Shown here piece after piece: positions 1-6,107 of a DNA stretch of 6,107 nucleotides. The position numbers and the translations under genes were made by a program. How positions within the stretch are numbered: the stretch's first letter is position 1; each line of letters opens with the position of its first letter. The DNA is from an uncultured Thermoproteales archaeon (GTDB lineage Archaea; Thermoproteota; Thermoprotei; Thermoproteales; Thermoproteaceae), in assembly GCA_946480885.1 (NCBI GenBank), contig CAMLLK010000073.1, positions 1-6,107 on the forward strand, given 5' to 3'. The notes beneath the pieces are model-generated. The model was not told where the DNA came from. It worked only from the letters and a program-made list of their open reading frames with translations, and did no database searches.

Positions 1-1505
1 AATACTTTTGAGCCCTGCTCTACCTCTCTCTTTACAATTTTCACTACTATGTCAAACTTTTTTGAACTCTTGGCAGCTGCGTTTCTTAATAAAATTACAT
101 TGTCGCTTGGCATTGCCCTATATGCCGCAGCTTCTTCGTCAGTGAGTCTTACATATATTCTGTAGTGTTCCACCGGTACTACAAGGCCGGCCTCTATCAT
201 AGCTCTATAAGAGGCTCTATAGACCAACGGCCCAACTGCTTCGTAGATAAGATGTTCATTTTCATCTTCACGTTCGGGAGTCGCTGAAAGAGCTAGTCTA
301 AACGGCGAGTCTAGGGCCAAAGCCACTTCTTTAAACGTCTCGGCTGGGACGTGGTGAGCCTCGTCGAAAATCACAAGGCCGAATTTCCCCATTAATTGGT
401 CTACGTACTTCACTGCGGAGTTGTAGATAGCCACAGTGATCTCTCTCACATCTCTATACCCCCCGCCTAACATCCCCGGCGAGACGCCGAGGTGTTTTTT
501 AATTCGCTCAGCCCACTGCGCAGCCAACTCTTTAGTCACAACTAAGACGAGGGCCGACACGCCGGCTCTGTATATAGCCTCTAGCCCTACGAAAGTCTTT
601 CCACCGCCTGTTGGGATCACCACAGTGCCTCTCATCCCATGCGCCGCCCAGTTGTCCACAGCCTCTCTTTGAAACGGAAAGAGAGAGAAGTCTTTTTTGT
701 ACTTTACCTCGGGGTATTTAACCTCTACTTCTTCAACTCCGTAGCCGAACTCATCCAACACATCTATAACAGCCCGACGGAGGAAGACGGGGAACTTTAA
801 CACATATCCTCCCCCCTCCTTTTCGACATTTACTAGCCGTAGGTCTCTCCCCTCTAACTCACCGTCTTTAGTCACGACGTTGTACCTCATTTTAAACTCG
901 GCAAGTCTCTGTAAGAGGCCAGATGCTAGGAAGTTCAGCCTCGCGTAGTTAGGCCCCACAGCTGCCGCCCTCCACATCTTCCTCCTCTCAAACAACTCTC
1001 TAGTCTTTTTAGAAGCTAGTACAAACTCCTTGGCGTTAGACAAGGCGGTTTCTAAATCTCCCCATATTTGAAGCCCCTGGAGGAGACGCCGTAGGTCTTG
1101 TACACATACTTCGACAAACTCTTCATAGCTTCTGTACTTAGCCACGTCTTTACTCTTCGCCACAAGGCCGCGGAGAAGGCCGCTAAGCGACAAGACATGA
1201 GTCTCCCCTTCGCTGGCCAATACGCCTTTTTTCAACTCCTCGGGCAGCCTGCCCACTACTACCACCACCCCCGTGGAGGAGTCTCTACTCAACGTCGCAA
1301 GTAGAGAGACGTATTCTTCATAAGTCAGGTCGAGTAGATATTTTAGACGGGCGAATATAGCTAAGTCTAGGACTCTCCCCCTCCAAGAGGCGCCGTCCCA
1401 CCTAAACCCCAATTTTTTCAACTCTTCTTTTACCTTCAATATCTTGTCCCACTCCCACTCTCTGGAAATCTCTACTCCATTTACAACTACAGAAAACTTA
1501 GGCAT
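1..1505 (-). CDS. XPB/Rad25-like superfamily 2 DNA helicase, C-terminal part beyond left edge
   Basis: ATP-dependent DNA helicase/translocase; 501 codons are visible from ATG 1505-1503 with no stop, and the frame runs off the window. Seen: Q-type motif around FQREAV (Q279), Walker A PTGGGKT (K303), motif Ia LVVTKELAAQW, Walker B DEAHH (381-385), motif III SAT (407-409), then at once R412-E413-D414. This RED triplet after SATP is the hallmark of XPB, the TFIIH/nucleotide-excision-repair helicase; archaeal XPB usually partners the nuclease Bax1. Helicase domain 2 with motifs IV-VI must lie left of base 1. The first ~270 residues are long for an archaeal XPB, which as I recall total only about 450. 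They contain a small tryptophan motif, GFRWDGASW (33-41), and no other family I recognise. No Shine-Dalgarno precedes the ATG, so translation is probably leaderless. The gene diverges from the isomerase gene. The superfamily is certain; the XPB assignment is likely but needs domain 2. Confidence 0.88.
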   Translation of the reverse strand, partial: MPKFSVVVNGVEISREWEWDKILKVKEELKKLGFRWDGASWRGRVLDLAIFARLKYLLDLTYEEYVSLLATLSRDSSTGVVVVVGRLPEELKKGVLASEGETHVLSLSGLLRGLVAKSKDVAKYRSYEEFVEVCVQDLRRLLQGLQIWGDLETALSNAKEFVLASKKTRELFERRKMWRAAAVGPNYARLNFLASGLLQRLAEFKMRYNVVTKDGELEGRDLRLVNVEKEGGGYVLKFPVFLRRAVIDVLDEFGYGVEEVEVKYPEVKYKKDFSLFPFQREAVDNWAAHGMRGTVVIPTGGGKTFVGLEAIYRAGVSALVLVVTKELAAQWAERIKKHLGVSPGMLGGGYRDVREITVAIYNSAVKYVDQLMGKFGLVIFDEAHHVPAETFKEVALALDSPFRLALSATPEREDENEHLIYEAVGPLVYRASYRAMIEAGLVVPVEHYRIYVRLTDEEAAAYRAMPSDNVILLRNAAAKSSKKFDIVVKIVKREVEQGSKV

Positions 1506-1550
1506 ATATACAGCACGGTATAATTATTTAAACACTTCAGAAATGTTGAC
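1506..1550. promoter_or_regulatory. Compact divergent promoter region with a shared AT-rich box A
   Basis: Only 45 bases separate the helicase ATG (minus, 1505) from the isomerase GTG (plus, 1551). The sole AT-only block is TATAATTATTTAAA at 1519-1532, including the palindrome TTTAAA at 1527-1532. Archaeal box A lies about 26 bases upstream of the transcription start. If both genes are leaderless, the expected centres are near 1525 for the plus gene and 1531 for the minus gene, and both fall in this block. Neither start has a Shine-Dalgarno sequence, which supports leaderless transcripts. The two preinitiation complexes would overlap and probably exclude each other. The block is seen directly; the promoter function is inferred from archaeal promoter geometry. 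Confidence 0.65.
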
Positions 1551-2450
1551 GTGTTAGAAGACTATCTCAATTGGCAAAAATACATATTAAAAGACATAGA
1601 CATACCTAAGAGCTACGTAGTAGATGGGCAATTAATAGAAATCGCCCCCACTCCAAGACTTTATATAAGCGGCATGGGGGGCTCCGGCGTAGTGGCGGAT
1701 CTCCTCAGAGACTTTTCAATAGTGTGGAAGTGGGATGTCGAAGTTATACCTGTAAAGGACTATTTCCTAAAGGCTAGAGACGGCCTTTTAATCGCTGTGT
1801 CTTACTCTGGAAATACTGTGGAGACTTTATACACTGTACAATACGCCAAGGAGAGGAGGATACCGACAGTGGCGATAACCACTGGGGGCAAGTTGGCAAA
1901 GGCTGGCGTCCCAACTGTAATTGTGCCAAAGGCGTCTGCTCCACGTGCAGCTCTACCTCAGTTATTAACAGCGGCTTTAAACATTGTAAAGAAGATATAC
2001 GGAGTGGCTGTGGATATACCTGACGGCCTAGAGCCGTTAAACGACGCATTAATATATCAATTAGTTATAGATTTTGACAAAAGGCCAACTGTAGTGGCGC
2101 CTGAGTCTATGAGAGGAGTGGCCTACCGTGTAAAAAATGAATTTAATGAAAATGCAAAAATAGAGCCCTCTGTGGAGATAGTGCCAGAGGCCCACCACAA
2201 TTGGATAGAGGGGTCGGAGCGCCCCGTGGTGGTTTTGACAAGTCCTCACATACCGCCTGAACACCAGACGCGGATAAAAGCGACACTAGAGATACTAGGC
2301 GGGTCTCTATACACAGTAGAGATGACCACTAGAGGAGTGTTGACATTTTTAAGAGATGTAGGAGTGGCATCAATAAGACTGGCTGAAAAAAGAGGCGTAG
2401 ATCCACTAACTACTCCACGGATAGATCAATTAAAAAAATGGCTCCAGTAG
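1551..2450 (+). CDS. pgi: Bifunctional phosphoglucose/phosphomannose isomerase (SIS domain)
   Basis: Cytosolic enzyme interconverting fructose 6-phosphate with glucose 6-phosphate and mannose 6-phosphate, linking gluconeogenesis/glycolysis to mannose-based glycans. It has 299 residues against 302 in the crystallised P. aerophilum enzyme, and the known active-site residues recur with a constant offset of three: S84/S86/T89 in SYSGNT bind phosphate, R132, E200 is the proposed catalytic base in NEFNEN, H216 in EAHHNW acts in ring opening, K295 is near the C terminus. T288 is the residue proposed to permit phosphomannose isomerase activity. The glycine-rich SGMGGSG (40-46) opens the first SIS half. 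The start is GTG at 1551: no in-frame ATG/GTG/TTG lies between it and the upstream stop TAA at 1521-1523, and the ATG at 1543 is out of frame. No Shine-Dalgarno is visible, so probably leaderless. Its 3' end overlaps the prepilin-peptidase gene by 13 bases. Confidence 0.96.
   Translation: MLEDYLNWQKYILKDIDIPKSYVVDGQLIEIAPTPRLYISGMGGSGVVADLLRDFSIVWKWDVEVIPVKDYFLKARDGLLIAVSYSGNTVETLYTVQYAKERRIPTVAITTGGKLAKAGVPTVIVPKASAPRAALPQLLTAALNIVKKIYGVAVDIPDGLEPLNDALIYQLVIDFDKRPTVVAPESMRGVAYRVKNEFNENAKIEPSVEIVPEAHHNWIEGSERPVVVLTSPHIPPEHQTRIKATLEILGGSLYTVEMTTRGVLTFLRDVGVASIRLAEKRGVDPLTTPRIDQLKKWLQ
2432..2438 (+). other. A_AAA_AAA heptamer in slippery phase at the gene overlap
   Basis: Seven consecutive A residues span the last A of TTA and two AAA lysine codons of the isomerase, giving the phase TT[A_AAA_AAA]. 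This is the X_XXY_YYZ arrangement used for -1 frameshifting. After a -1 slip the next codon is ATG at 2438-2440, which is also the start codon of the downstream gene. The phase is seen directly. Function is unproven; an A run this short can arise by chance in lysine codons. Confidence 0.35.
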
Positions 2451-3031
2451 AAATCGCAATTCTAGCCCTCGCCACTTTTTTAACTATTGCCGCTGTACAA
2501 GATATAAAGACGAGAGAGATAGACTGGAAAATTTTACTAACGCTAGCCCCCCCGGCGGCGTATTTACTATATGCCCACTGGGGAGACCCACTCTATTTCT
2601 TTTCCCTGGCGCTTAGTGTATTACTCTCAATAGTCTTAAGGCTCTTGGGGTCCGGCTATGCAGATTCTATAGCAATCGCGACGGTGGGGACAGCCCCGCC
2701 GCTGTCGCCTCTGTTGTTAACGCCTATGGTAGTGGTGGTGGGGGGGTCTATGCTGCTCCCCGTGACCATGACCTGGCTATATTTGAAAAATAGAAAAAGG
2801 CCGTGTCCTATGTCTCTATTAGAAAAACTTACGCATATATGTATTTCAAGAGAGGAATTTGTTAAAAACCCGCTGAAATACATAGTGGGCGAAGTGAAAG
2901 ACTTAGAAAAGTACAACCCCAGAAACGTGGAAATTAGAGAGAGTTGGATAAAGGCTAAATACGGCGTGCCCTATCTCGTATACTTGGCGGCGGGGTTTTG
3001 GGTCTACGTAGCGCTTCTACTTATTATGTAG
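2438..3031 (+). CDS. A24-family prepilin peptidase-like integral membrane protein
   Basis: Probable membrane aspartyl protease that cleaves class III signal peptides of type IV pilin-like or archaellin precursors at the inner face of the membrane. It has 197 residues. Hydrophobic segments lie roughly at 4-21, 33-46, 52-70, 78-116 (probably two passes) and 176-196. The two expected catalytic aspartates are visible: D22 in [10 protein letters not shown] right after the first helix, and D76 in GSGYAD, a variant of the GxGD/GGAD signature. A charged stretch of ~55 residues (118-172) is probably a cytoplasmic loop before the last helix, which begins GVPYLVYL, like the G-hPFL-P motif of archaeal members. 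The ATG overlaps the isomerase by 13 bases in the -1 frame, with no clear Shine-Dalgarno, so translation is probably coupled. The physiological substrate cannot be told from here. A G7 run at 2740-2746 does not break the frame. Confidence 0.78.
   Translation: MAPVEIAILALATFLTIAAVQDIKTREIDWKILLTLAPPAAYLLYAHWGDPLYFFSLALSVLLSIVLRLLGSGYADSIAIATVGTAPPLSPLLLTPMVVVVGGSMLLPVTMTWLYLKNRKRPCPMSLLEKLTHICISREEFVKNPLKYIVGEVKDLEKYNPRNVEIRESWIKAKYGVPYLVYLAAGFWVYVALLLIM
3024..3031. other. Tail-to-tail overlap of convergent genes
   Basis: The TAG of the prepilin-peptidase gene (3029-3031, plus) lies inside the last codons of upp, whose TAA is at 3024-3026 read on the minus strand. Eight bases are shared, leaving no intergenic room. 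No T-rich run or hairpin follows either stop within about 20 bases, so both transcripts must end inside the opposite gene and would have complementary 3' ends. Confidence 0.85.
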
Positions 3032-3659
3032 AAAAGGCGCGGTCCCCCGCGTCTCCCAAGCCAGGCACTATGAAGGCCCTGTCGTCTAGACTCGGGTCTA
3101 TAGCCACTACGTAGACTTCTGCATGTGGGAATTTTGACAAGACGTATTCAATCCCCACCGGCGTGGCGATCAACGACACTGTAATCAACCTACTGGGAGA
3201 CCCAGACTTATATACTTCTTCAATAGCTCTAGCCATAGTGCGGCCAGTGGCCAACATGGGGTCCGCCACCACCACCACGTCCTCAAGCCCCACTTTTGGG
3301 ATTTTTGAATAGAAGACCTCCACAGACACCCCACCTTCATCCTCTTTTCTCCTAGCCGCTACGACGCCGAGACGAGCTTGTGGGAAAGCTTTCAACAACC
3401 CCTCTACGAATGGCATAGCGGCTCTTAAAACTTGGACTATCACCACTCGGTTGAGGCCTATTATATCCACACCCAGGGCCCTCCCCAGAGGAGTCTCCAC
3501 CTCTACGTATCTAGTGGGAAAGCTTTTGACTAACTCATAGCCTACAATTCTGCCCAGTCTTACTAAGCCTTTTCGAAACTCTAGCCCGTTGGTAGACTTA
3601 TCTCTCAATTTAGTCAATAAATATTGCGCATATATATGGTCGACGATCTTGACAGGCAT
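3024..3659 (-). CDS. upp: Uracil phosphoribosyltransferase
   Basis: Cytosolic pyrimidine-salvage enzyme converting uracil and 5-phosphoribosyl 1-diphosphate (PRPP) to UMP and pyrophosphate. At 211 residues it has the normal family length. Seen: the conserved arginine in [11 protein letters not shown] (R80), the PRPP-binding loop [14 protein letters not shown] (128-141, D133 to T141), and the C-terminal uracil-binding segment [11 protein letters not shown] (199-209), which sets this enzyme apart from other phosphoribosyltransferases. The ATG is fixed by its TAATG overlap with the upstream aminopeptidase stop and by GGAG five bases upstream. It is the distal gene of that minus-strand unit. Crenarchaeal relatives are activated by GTP and inhibited by CTP; whether this one is cannot be read from sequence. 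No missing residues or frame breaks are seen. Confidence 0.96.
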   Translation of the reverse strand: MPVKIVDHIYAQYLLTKLRDKSTNGLEFRKGLVRLGRIVGYELVKSFPTRYVEVETPLGRALGVDIIGLNRVVIVQVLRAAMPFVEGLLKAFPQARLGVVAARRKEDEGGVSVEVFYSKIPKVGLEDVVVVADPMLATGRTMARAIEEVYKSGSPSRLITVSLIATPVGIEYVLSKFPHAEVYVVAIDPSLDDRAFIVPGLGDAGDRAFST

Positions 3660-3661
3660 TA
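3657..3661 (-). other. TAATG stop/start overlap coupling the aminopeptidase gene to upp
   Basis: On the minus strand the aminopeptidase stop TAA (3661-3659) shares its last A with the upp start ATG (3659-3657). A one-base overlap of this kind normally means co-transcription and translational coupling by a terminating ribosome that re-initiates. Confidence 0.9.
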
Positions 3662-6107
3662 CTTCTCCAATTTGGCCACACGGTCTACCAACTTTCTATA
3701 CTCCTCTCTCAACTTTTCAACTTCTTCTCTAAGCTTTTGATACTCTGCCCCTCTCTCCATAGACTTCTTTATTTTATCCACTACTTCTCTTGCCATCCGT
3801 TTAATCCTCCCGTCTAAGTCTCTCTCTACACGTTCTTGTAGGTCTGAAATGAGTCTAGGGTCGAGGAGTTCAAGACAGGCAGCCACGGCGGCTTGTCTAA
3901 TTCTATAGTTTTCGTCACGGAGCGCACTCCTAACAACCTCAAGCACCTCACGCCGTGGGCCGAATTTTGCCAGTGCGTATACAGCTGTAGCTCTGACCGG
4001 CGTGTCTACCCCCTCTTTAGTATAGTCAAGGACTGTCCTCAAGGCGTCCTCTGTCCCCAGCTCTGCAAGGCCCTCCAAGGCCCCCCTCTTTATTATTTCT
4101 ACGTGGCTTCTATACTCCAACGCCTTTTTTAAACTATGTTCTGCAAATTCCCACTTCACTCTCCCCAAAGCCCGAGCTGCCTCTGCCCTCACGTAGTAGC
4201 TCTCCCCCACGTCGTGGACAACTCTGTCTAAAAACTCGGCGGCCTCTTTCCTCTTCGCAGAGCCTAAAGCCTCGACGATAGCCCGCCTCACTCTTGGGTG
4301 TTGTACTTTAGCAAATTCTTCAATAAGTGTAGTCACAGCCTCGATAGTGCCCACCTCGCCCAACGCCCTCGCCGCCTCTACTGCCACCCCCCAGAACTTG
4401 TCGTGCAGCGCCTTTCTCAAAGCCTCAACCGACTTAGCGCCGCCGTTTTTCTTTAAGACATCCACTGCCTGGAGTCTACAGTACAAGTCGTCGTCTTCTA
4501 ACATAGCGATTGCAGACTCTAGGGGGTATTGCAAGTCTAAACTTTTCATTATTTTAAACGCCGGGTCTACACAGACGTACTTCGGCTTTTTACTCTGTAT
4601 ATACAGACTAATCTCTTTGTCGTCTATATTCAACGTCCTGGTCTCCACTCTACCGTCTTCATATACGATTTTGACGTCGAGGGGGAGGGTGTAGACAGGG
4701 TAGCTGTCGTCGCTCTGAGTCTGTTTAATCTGTAGTTTGAGAGACCCCTCTGAGTATGACCACGACACTTTTAACACGGGGTGGCCCGCGGAGTAGAAAT
4801 ACTGACGCCAAAACCACTCTAAGTCCACACCTGCGGCCTCTTCCATGGCTTTTCTCAAATCTTCAATATCGACAGATTTGTATCTATACCTCTCTAAAAA
4901 TAGCCTCAAGCCTTTTCTAAACCTCTCGTCGCCTAGTAGAGACCTCAGCATGTGGAGAATCACAGACCCCTTTTCATATGCGTGTCTGTCAAATACTTCA
5001 TCTGGGATTTTGTAGATGTTAGTGACAACGGGGCGTGAATATCTGCGAGAGTACTCACCTAGATACGTCTTAAAGTTTGTATAAATCTCGTAGAGGTATT
5101 CATCTCTCCCTTTCGACTTTTCTGTCCACAAAGCCTCTACGAAGGTGGCAAAAGACTCGTTTATAGCTATGTGGCCCCAATCTTTCGCTGTGACTAAGTC
5201 GCCGAACCACATATGGGCCATTTCGTGAGCCACTAGGGGGTCGGAGGAGAAGTCTTCAAAATCGGGGCACGGGAAGCCCGTATAGGGGCAGTGGGCGTGT
5301 TTGTCGTGGATTGTCCAGTCTGTGAGAATTGTAAATGTAGTGTTCTCCATACCGCCGTAGATAAACTCAGGCACCACCACCTGGGCGTATTTCTCATAGG
5401 GGTACGTCTCGCATAAGTAGTCAGAGAAGAACTCCATAATCTTACACGTGTTGTAGAATGAATGGCGCCAGCTCTCATCGGCGATGTATTTAGGTATCCA
5501 GTACTCGAGCTCAACGCCGCCGCATTTATCTTTTACAATATTAAAATCCCCCACAGCTATGGCGAGTAAATACGGCGACATTGGGTGTTTTAACTCCCAG
5601 ACAAATTTTTGACGGTCTCCGAGGTCTTTCACCTCTACTAAAACACCATTGCTCCCAGCTACTAGAGGCTTTTTCACTATAATAGACACAGTCCAGGGGA
5701 ATTTTATATTAGGAGTATCTGGCAAGGGGACCCAGTACCTATTGTACTCGCTCTCTCCTTGAGTCCACACGTAGTAACTCTTCCTCTCCCCCTTGGGCTT
5801 TATGAAATACATACCCACCCGCGGCTTGGCTCTATATCTCACCTCTACTGACACTTCTTCGCCAGCTCTCCACTGATGTCTCACCTCTAGTCTCTCTCCG
5901 TCGTAGTAGAAATCGTAGTTAACGCCCAAGATTTCCATCTCTACGGCGTCGAGGATAAACTTAGCTCCGTCTATACGTGGTTTAAATCTATACTTCACAA
6001 CGCCCTCCACCACGCCATCCTCCGGCCTCACCTCTAAGTCGAGCCACATGTGGACGATATCAAAGTCGTACTCTCTAGGAAATCTAGGCAGATAGTCGGG
6101 AAATGCA
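3659..6107 (-). CDS. M1-family zinc aminopeptidase with C-terminal HEAT repeats and coiled coil, 5' end beyond right edge
   Basis: Probably a cytosolic metallo-aminopeptidase removing N-terminal residues from peptides, as in tricorn-interacting factors and leukotriene A4 hydrolase relatives. Numbering from the internal ATG at 6049: exopeptidase motif GGMEN (232-236), zinc site H275-E-M-A-H279 with third ligand E298 after 18 residues, and catalytic tyrosine Y358 in HAYEKG. All are intact. An N-terminal beta-saddle domain (to ~170) precedes the catalytic domain (to ~420) and a beta-rich segment (~425-500). About seven HEAT/PBS-lyase-type helical repeats follow (~511-763, e.g. [31 protein letters not shown]), then a charged heptad coiled coil (~767-796). 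The frame stays open upstream of 6049 for 19 more codons, and these read like family sequence ([15 protein letters not shown]), so the true start is past 6107. The codon straddling the edge ends in T and cannot be a start. No signal peptide or membrane segment is visible. First gene of the pair with upp. Confidence 0.93.
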   Translation of the reverse strand, partial: AFPDYLPRFPREYDFDIVHMWLDLEVRPEDGVVEGVVKYRFKPRIDGAKFILDAVEMEILGVNYDFYYDGERLEVRHQWRAGEEVSVEVRYRAKPRVGMYFIKPKGERKSYYVWTQGESEYNRYWVPLPDTPNIKFPWTVSIIVKKPLVAGSNGVLVEVKDLGDRQKFVWELKHPMSPYLLAIAVGDFNIVKDKCGGVELEYWIPKYIADESWRHSFYNTCKIMEFFSDYLCETYPYEKYAQVVVPEFIYGGMENTTFTILTDWTIHDKHAHCPYTGFPCPDFEDFSSDPLVAHEMAHMWFGDLVTAKDWGHIAINESFATFVEALWTEKSKGRDEYLYEIYTNFKTYLGEYSRRYSRPVVTNIYKIPDEVFDRHAYEKGSVILHMLRSLLGDERFRKGLRLFLERYRYKSVDIEDLRKAMEEAAGVDLEWFWRQYFYSAGHPVLKVSWSYSEGSLKLQIKQTQSDDSYPVYTLPLDVKIVYEDGRVETRTLNIDDKEISLYIQSKKPKYVCVDPAFKIMKSLDLQYPLESAIAMLEDDDLYCRLQAVDVLKKNGGAKSVEALRKALHDKFWGVAVEAARALGEVGTIEAVTTLIEEFAKVQHPRVRRAIVEALGSAKRKEAAEFLDRVVHDVGESYYVRAEAARALGRVKWEFAEHSLKKALEYRSHVEIIKRGALEGLAELGTEDALRTVLDYTKEGVDTPVRATAVYALAKFGPRREVLEVVRSALRDENYRIRQAAVAACLELLDPRLISDLQERVERDLDGRIKRMAREVVDKIKKSMERGAEYQKLREEVEKLREEYRKLVDRVAKLEK
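3665..3668 (-). promoter_or_regulatory. Shine-Dalgarno GGAG for upp
   Basis: The minus strand reads TTGGAGAAGTA and then the upp ATG. GGAG lies five bases before the start, inside the last codons of the aminopeptidase gene. Its presence here, and absence before the first genes at 1505 and 1551, fits the archaeal pattern of leaderless first genes and Shine-Dalgarno-led internal genes. It supports the chosen upp start. Confidence 0.7.

Noticed and set aside
436..1304. Two plus-strand open frames (436-672 and 1098-1304) in the left part
   Set aside because: They lie opposite the continuous minus-strand helicase frame, which carries Walker A, DEAHH, SAT and RED motifs; the plus-strand peptides show nothing recognisable.
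1774..2049. 91-codon minus-strand open frame inside the isomerase gene
   Set aside because: Lies opposite the conserved SIS domain, with no recognisable domain and no start signal.
2740..2746. G7 run in the prepilin-peptidase gene as a possible frameshift or sequencing error
   Set aside because: The frame continues through it to a sensible C-terminal membrane segment beginning GVPYLVYL, so the count appears correct.
3622..3640. TATA-like ATATATAT in the first codons of upp
   Set aside because: It lies downstream of the upp start on its strand and no gene begins at a suitable distance on either strand; it reflects codons for His-Ile-Tyr.
4347..4694. 115-codon plus-strand open frame opposite the aminopeptidase HEAT region
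   Set aside because: Antisense to a well-supported gene; low-complexity Ser/Ala/Thr composition, no motif, no promoter or Shine-Dalgarno. A shadow of codon bias.
5233..5514. 93-codon minus-strand open frame in another frame within the aminopeptidase
   Set aside because: Same strand but shifted relative to the GGMEN-containing frame; Thr/Ser/Arg-rich peptide without motif.
1..6107. CRISPR arrays, tRNA/rRNA, insertion sequences, defence genes
   Set aside because: No repeated spacer-like units, no structured RNA segments, no transposase motifs; nearly all bases belong to six housekeeping-type genes.

Overview
The window looks like chromosomal DNA of a hyperthermophilic crenarchaeon of the order Thermoproteales, most likely a Pyrobaculum species. 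The strongest clue is the dual-specificity phosphoglucose/phosphomannose isomerase. It matches the Pyrobaculum aerophilum enzyme almost residue for residue as I remember it, but is three residues shorter and clearly not identical, so this is a relative. AGA/AGG arginine codons, moderate GC, leaderless-looking starts, AT-rich box A elements and almost no intergenic DNA fit the same group. Species assignment is inference.

Layout from left to right: (1) 1-1505, minus strand, an XPB/Rad25-like superfamily 2 DNA helicase whose C-terminal half runs off the left edge. (2) 1506-1550, a 45-base divergent promoter region with one AT-only patch. (3) 1551-2450, plus strand, the bifunctional isomerase. 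(4) 2438-3031, plus strand, an A24-type prepilin peptidase overlapping the isomerase by 13 bases. (5) 3024-3659, minus strand, uracil phosphoribosyltransferase, overlapping gene 4 tail to tail by 8 bases. (6) 3659-6107, minus strand, an M1 zinc aminopeptidase with C-terminal HEAT repeats and a coiled coil; its true start lies beyond the right edge.

There are two transcription domains. The helicase and the isomerase/prepilin-peptidase pair diverge from 1506-1550. The aminopeptidase and upp form a minus-strand operon joined by a TAATG stop/start overlap, and it converges on the peptidase gene. No stretch over 300 bases lacks a gene; the only gene-free DNA is the 45-base divergent region. I see no RNA genes, insertion sequences, CRISPR arrays or DNA-level repeats. 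The functions are housekeeping: DNA repair/transcription helicase, sugar-phosphate interconversion, pilin processing, pyrimidine salvage and peptide turnover.

I do not see a clear new multi-gene system. Points most worth a second look: an in-phase A_AAA_AAA heptamer at the isomerase/peptidase junction, where a -1 slip leads directly onto the downstream ATG; the unusually long N-terminal region of the XPB-like helicase; the M1-HEAT-coiled-coil architecture; the mis-set ATG at 6049; and the shared minimal divergent promoter.
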